From CAIYTF01 sp963664845 (lineage in GTDB: Bacteria; Bacteroidota; Ignavibacteria; Ignavibacteriales; Ignavibacteriaceae): a stretch of 64,000 nt of DNA. The translations under genes were made by a program, and so were the position numbers. The stretch lies in contig OY761615.1 in the NCBI GenBank assembly GCA_963664845.1, positions 5,270,001-5,334,000 of the forward strand, read 5' to 3'. Shown piece by piece: positions 61,379 to 64,000 of the stretch. The notes under the pieces are model-generated. The model did no database searches. It saw nothing but the letters and a program-made list of their open reading frames with translations, and had not been told where the DNA came from. Each line of letters starts with the position of its first letter. The first letter of the stretch is position 1.

Positions 61379-63268
61379 ATGAAAACTATTGTACGAACAA
61401 AACTGAACTGGGCAATGTACATATTGCTCTTCTCGCTTGTTGCATTATGGGGCTGCGATCCGTTCCAGGATGACGGTATAACGGCACCGGATGTAATAGC
61501 GCAAAAGGGATATTTCTATATCGCAGACCGAGGCCAAAACAATCTTGTAATGCTTGATTATGGTATGCGTGAACTGAAACGCTGGTCCTTGAACGCAATC
61601 GCGCCGGATACAGCAGCCTTGCAAGGCATTACATTTGCAGGGAAAAATGTTTGGATGGCCTTTTCAGGCAACGAAAAATTTATTGTGAAACTTGATGCAA
61701 CCGGAGACGCATTATCAGTATTGCATTCCATTCCAGTGCCGCCGGTCGTCGGTGGAACAACGCAAGGCACCGTTCGTGGTATCACCTATGATGGACAATA
61801 TCTGTGGGCAGTGAATTCCGGTTCAGCCGCAAATACGCTTTCGCCCATGCTCTATAAACTGGATATGCTGAAAGATTCAACTGTAGCATCCTATATGATA
61901 CCAACTCCGGCTCCCCGCGGAATTACGTATGCCAACATGACCGCAGATGTTTATGGAAAGGGACCTGGAGTAGGATTATACTATCTTGACAACTCTACAA
62001 AAAAAGTTCATTACTTTAATAACAAAACTCCCTTATTTGACAGCGCCTTCGCTGCACCGGTCCCTCCGGCAGGAACAACGTATGATCAAACATTGGGAAT
62101 CACCAACGACGATGCAAACTTTTACACGCTGAGTTACAGCGATATCGGCTCCTATCTGTTTAAGGCCACCTATACCGGATATGTAGAGTCTGCTTATAAG
62201 TTGCCTTACCAGCACCCGGTAGCAGTGGTATGGGCCAACTATGACATCCGTACTGTTGAGCCACCGGTAGTATCCACAATTAATCCTGCGTTGGGCACGC
62301 GTGGCACAGCACAATCGGTAACCGTCAGCGGGACCGGATTCAGGACCGGCGCAACGCTTTCAATGGGGCAGGGAATTACCGTAGATTCTCTTCGGTATGT
62401 AAGTTCCACCTCGCTATACGCGCATTTGGTAATCGAACCTGCAGCTTCTCTTGGCAAGAGAGCAGTTGTAGTTACCAATCCCGACGGTCGCAAGAGTGCT
62501 GACGACTCTTTATTCACCGTGACCGCAGCTCCACTAACTGAATACTTGTTTATAACCGACGAAGGAACCGGATACGCAGAAGATTCATTATTCCAAATCA
62601 GGTTAAGCGATTCGGCCATTGTCCGGTCCTGGAGTACACATACCTTGTCAACATCAAATCCGCGTGGCCTGGCTTGGGATGGCACCAATCTGTGGATTGC
62701 CTACAGCAGTCCCGATTATAAGATCATCAAAGTTGATGCGAACATGGATGGCGCGACAATCATGGGCACCACTACACAATTTACTGTAACTCCAAGTGTA
62801 GCGGGAACGGTTTTCCAAAACCTGACCTATTACAATGGTTCGTTGTGGCTGCTGCAAACGCCGCCGGCGGCACCTGCCAGAGGAGTGATTTATAAAATTG
62901 ACCCGGGTACCGGAGCGGTGCAGGATTCCATTACTACACCCGGCGTAATTGGTGCACGCGGGCTTTGTTTTGCAAACGGATTACTTTATTGTAATGACAA
63001 AGACAGTGCAAAAGTATATTCTTGCGATCCCGGTGTCAAACTATGGACTGTAAAATTCAAAGAACCGTCTTCTCCGGTTGGCACCACGATAAATTCCACA
63101 GGAATGTCATTTACCGGAACCAATTTTTGGATTGCCAACAGTGGTGGGACAAGTGCGGGCTCCGATGTGCTCTGTGAAGTATCTCCTGCAGGAACCATTG
63201 TGCGGTATGTGACAGCTCCCCACTCAGGGCCGGCAAAACCGTATGGCTTAGTCTATATTGCGAAATAA
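61379..63268 (+). CDS. Beta-propeller lipoprotein with IPT/TIG domain
   Basis: Predicted 629-residue lipoprotein; lipobox VALWG-Cys26. Two propeller-like halves of repeated GITYDGQYLWAVN / GLAWDGTNLWIAYS blades (about 45-295 and 390-629) flank an IPT/TIG immunoglobulin-like domain (about 300-385, INPALGTRGTAQSVTVSGTG). Blade repeats carry the NLWIAYS..IIKVD pattern typical of NHL/SMP-30-like propellers without catalytic residues. The protein may bind ligand or serve as a surface scaffold. It is followed after 12 bases by an outer-membrane barrel gene, suggesting that the two work together. No homologue elsewhere in the window. Confidence 0.8.
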   Translation: MKTIVRTKLNWAMYILLFSLVALWGCDPFQDDGITAPDVIAQKGYFYIADRGQNNLVMLDYGMRELKRWSLNAIAPDTAALQGITFAGKNVWMAFSGNEKFIVKLDATGDALSVLHSIPVPPVVGGTTQGTVRGITYDGQYLWAVNSGSAANTLSPMLYKLDMLKDSTVASYMIPTPAPRGITYANMTADVYGKGPGVGLYYLDNSTKKVHYFNNKTPLFDSAFAAPVPPAGTTYDQTLGITNDDANFYTLSYSDIGSYLFKATYTGYVESAYKLPYQHPVAVVWANYDIRTVEPPVVSTINPALGTRGTAQSVTVSGTGFRTGATLSMGQGITVDSLRYVSSTSLYAHLVIEPAASLGKRAVVVTNPDGRKSADDSLFTVTAAPLTEYLFITDEGTGYAEDSLFQIRLSDSAIVRSWSTHTLSTSNPRGLAWDGTNLWIAYSSPDYKIIKVDANMDGATIMGTTTQFTVTPSVAGTVFQNLTYYNGSLWLLQTPPAAPARGVIYKIDPGTGAVQDSITTPGVIGARGLCFANGLLYCNDKDSAKVYSCDPGVKLWTVKFKEPSSPVGTTINSTGMSFTGTNFWIANSGGTSAGSDVLCEVSPAGTIVRYVTAPHSGPAKPYGLVYIAK

Positions 63269-63280
63269 AGGAACAACAGC

Positions 63281-64000
63281 ATGAAATTAGTAAAATCCGC
63301 AACCTTATCTGTTCTGTTTTTTATGGCATTCATCTTTCAATCTGACGTGTTTGCTCAGTTTGACGTTGGTGGTGATTTTCGTCTCCGCTGGTATACTGAT
63401 GCGTACACCCAAACCCGTGATGATCGCCCAAAAGTGAATTATTCGCGAATGCTTGCAAGGATCAACACTTCATATAAAGTATCCGATTTGGCACACCTGA
63501 ACATTGAGGTGATGAATTTGGCCGATACTTCAACATCGGCTGCGCGAGGCATCTCGGGTACCGGCCCAATTCATTTTGGTGTTACCCAGTTATATGCAGA
63601 GATTACTAAAGCCGACTTCATGGGGCTGGATTTAATCCGTTTCCGAGGAGGAAGGCAGCAGTTCTCGGTAGGGAACGGTCTTTCGTTCGGGGAATCATAT
63701 TACTATTACGATAAATTTGATGGGGCCCGGCTTGATGTGTCATACGATCCCATTTCGTTAACGCTTTTTGGTGCAATCTATGGACAGGATGTAAGTTCAA
63801 ATGGTCTGTGGCCTGATGCTCCGGCCGATCAGATATTTGTTGCAAATATAGGTGCGAAGGTCTTGGAACAAGATCTGATAGCATATGGCATTACCAATCA
63901 TCCGCGCGGCGAATTTAATGACAGCTATATTTTGGGTGCAGGAAGCTCCGGCAGCTTCTTAAATGATAAACTCGATTATTTTGTTGAGGGTGCTTATCAA
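63281..64000 (+). CDS. Outer-membrane barrel, alginate-export-like (3'-truncated by window edge)
   Basis: An open frame of 240 codons runs off the window. Signal peptide about 1-27 (SVLFFMAFIFQSDVFAQ). The mature part starts FDVGGDFRLRWYTD and contains IRFRGGRQQFSVGNG and DKFDGARLDVSYD, which resemble the alginate-export/porin family (PF13372-like). These proteins form outer-membrane pores for polysaccharide or other substrates. AAAGGAACAACAGC just upstream gives the ribosome site, and the previous gene is 12 bases away. The C-terminal half is missing, so assignment to a subfamily is not possible. Confidence 0.75.
   Translation, partial: MKLVKSATLSVLFFMAFIFQSDVFAQFDVGGDFRLRWYTDAYTQTRDDRPKVNYSRMLARINTSYKVSDLAHLNIEVMNLADTSTSAARGISGTGPIHFGVTQLYAEITKADFMGLDLIRFRGGRQQFSVGNGLSFGESYYYYDKFDGARLDVSYDPISLTLFGAIYGQDVSSNGLWPDAPADQIFVANIGAKVLEQDLIAYGITNHPRGEFNDSYILGAGSSGSFLNDKLDYFVEGAYQ

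Noticed and set aside
1..64000. CRISPR arrays, tRNA/rRNA genes, prophage or complete insertion sequences
   Set aside because: No regularly spaced repeats, cloverleaf-like sequences, transposase or integrase frames were recognised on either strand.

Overview
The window is a carbohydrate-degradation island from a Gram-negative bacterium of the Bacteroidota / Chlorobiota-Ignavibacteriota (FCB) kind. The evidence is the many secreted proteins ending in a type IX secretion (T9SS) type A sorting domain (NYPNPFNPST-like start, about 80-90 residues), TonB-dependent receptors with a carboxypeptidase-regulatory-like N-terminus, and PorV/UPF0164 outer-membrane proteins. No SusD homologue is visible, so the layout differs from the classical SusC/SusD locus of gut Bacteroides. 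No tRNA, rRNA, CRISPR array, phage or complete insertion sequence was seen.

Region 1 (1-9858, +): the end of a TonB-dependent receptor, a large secreted protein with acidic, probably calcium-binding loops, a PorV-like protein, a GH3 beta-glucosidase and a degenerate parvulin-type chaperone. Region 2 (10573-21270): probable beta-glucan genes. On the minus strand are a multidomain secreted GH3, a secreted GH5 with a CBM6 and a FucP-type sugar permease; on the plus strand are a GH128-like lipoprotein and a sialate-O-acetylesterase-like SGNH esterase.

Region 3 (22032-46922, all +): a galactan/galactose locus. A LacI-family regulator with GCAAACGTTTGC operators precedes a 24 kb run of closely spaced or overlapping genes: Na+/sugar symporter, two-helix small protein, galK, galT, parvulin chaperone, TonB-dependent receptor, large acidic-loop protein, PorV-like protein, carbohydrate-binding protein, GH53 endo-beta-1,4-galactanase, clan GH-A enzyme, galM and GH2 beta-galactosidase. 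The likely flow is surface cleavage of beta-1,4-galactan by GH53, uptake through the receptor complex, trimming by GH2 and the clan GH-A enzyme, symport of galactose and the Leloir pathway (galE and galU are not in the window). A PL1 pectate lyase (47145-48449, -) is adjacent, which suggests pectin side chains as the natural substrate.

Region 4 (49061-64000, +): a 1310-residue secreted repeat protein, an M20 peptidase / M14 carboxypeptidase / NhaC antiporter / RpiR regulator operon, a small secreted protein sharing the first domain of the 1310-residue protein, a T9SS alpha/beta hydrolase, a beta-propeller lipoprotein and a partial outer-membrane barrel. Three promoters in this region have the same architecture, TTGACA-N17-TAnnTT followed 2-5 bases later by a GGAACA-NNN-RTTCC palindrome, defining a small regulon that includes the RpiR gene itself.

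Two observations stand out: the duplicated SusD-less receptor / acidic-loop protein / PorV cassette with a parvulin chaperone, and the three-promoter putative RpiR regulon.
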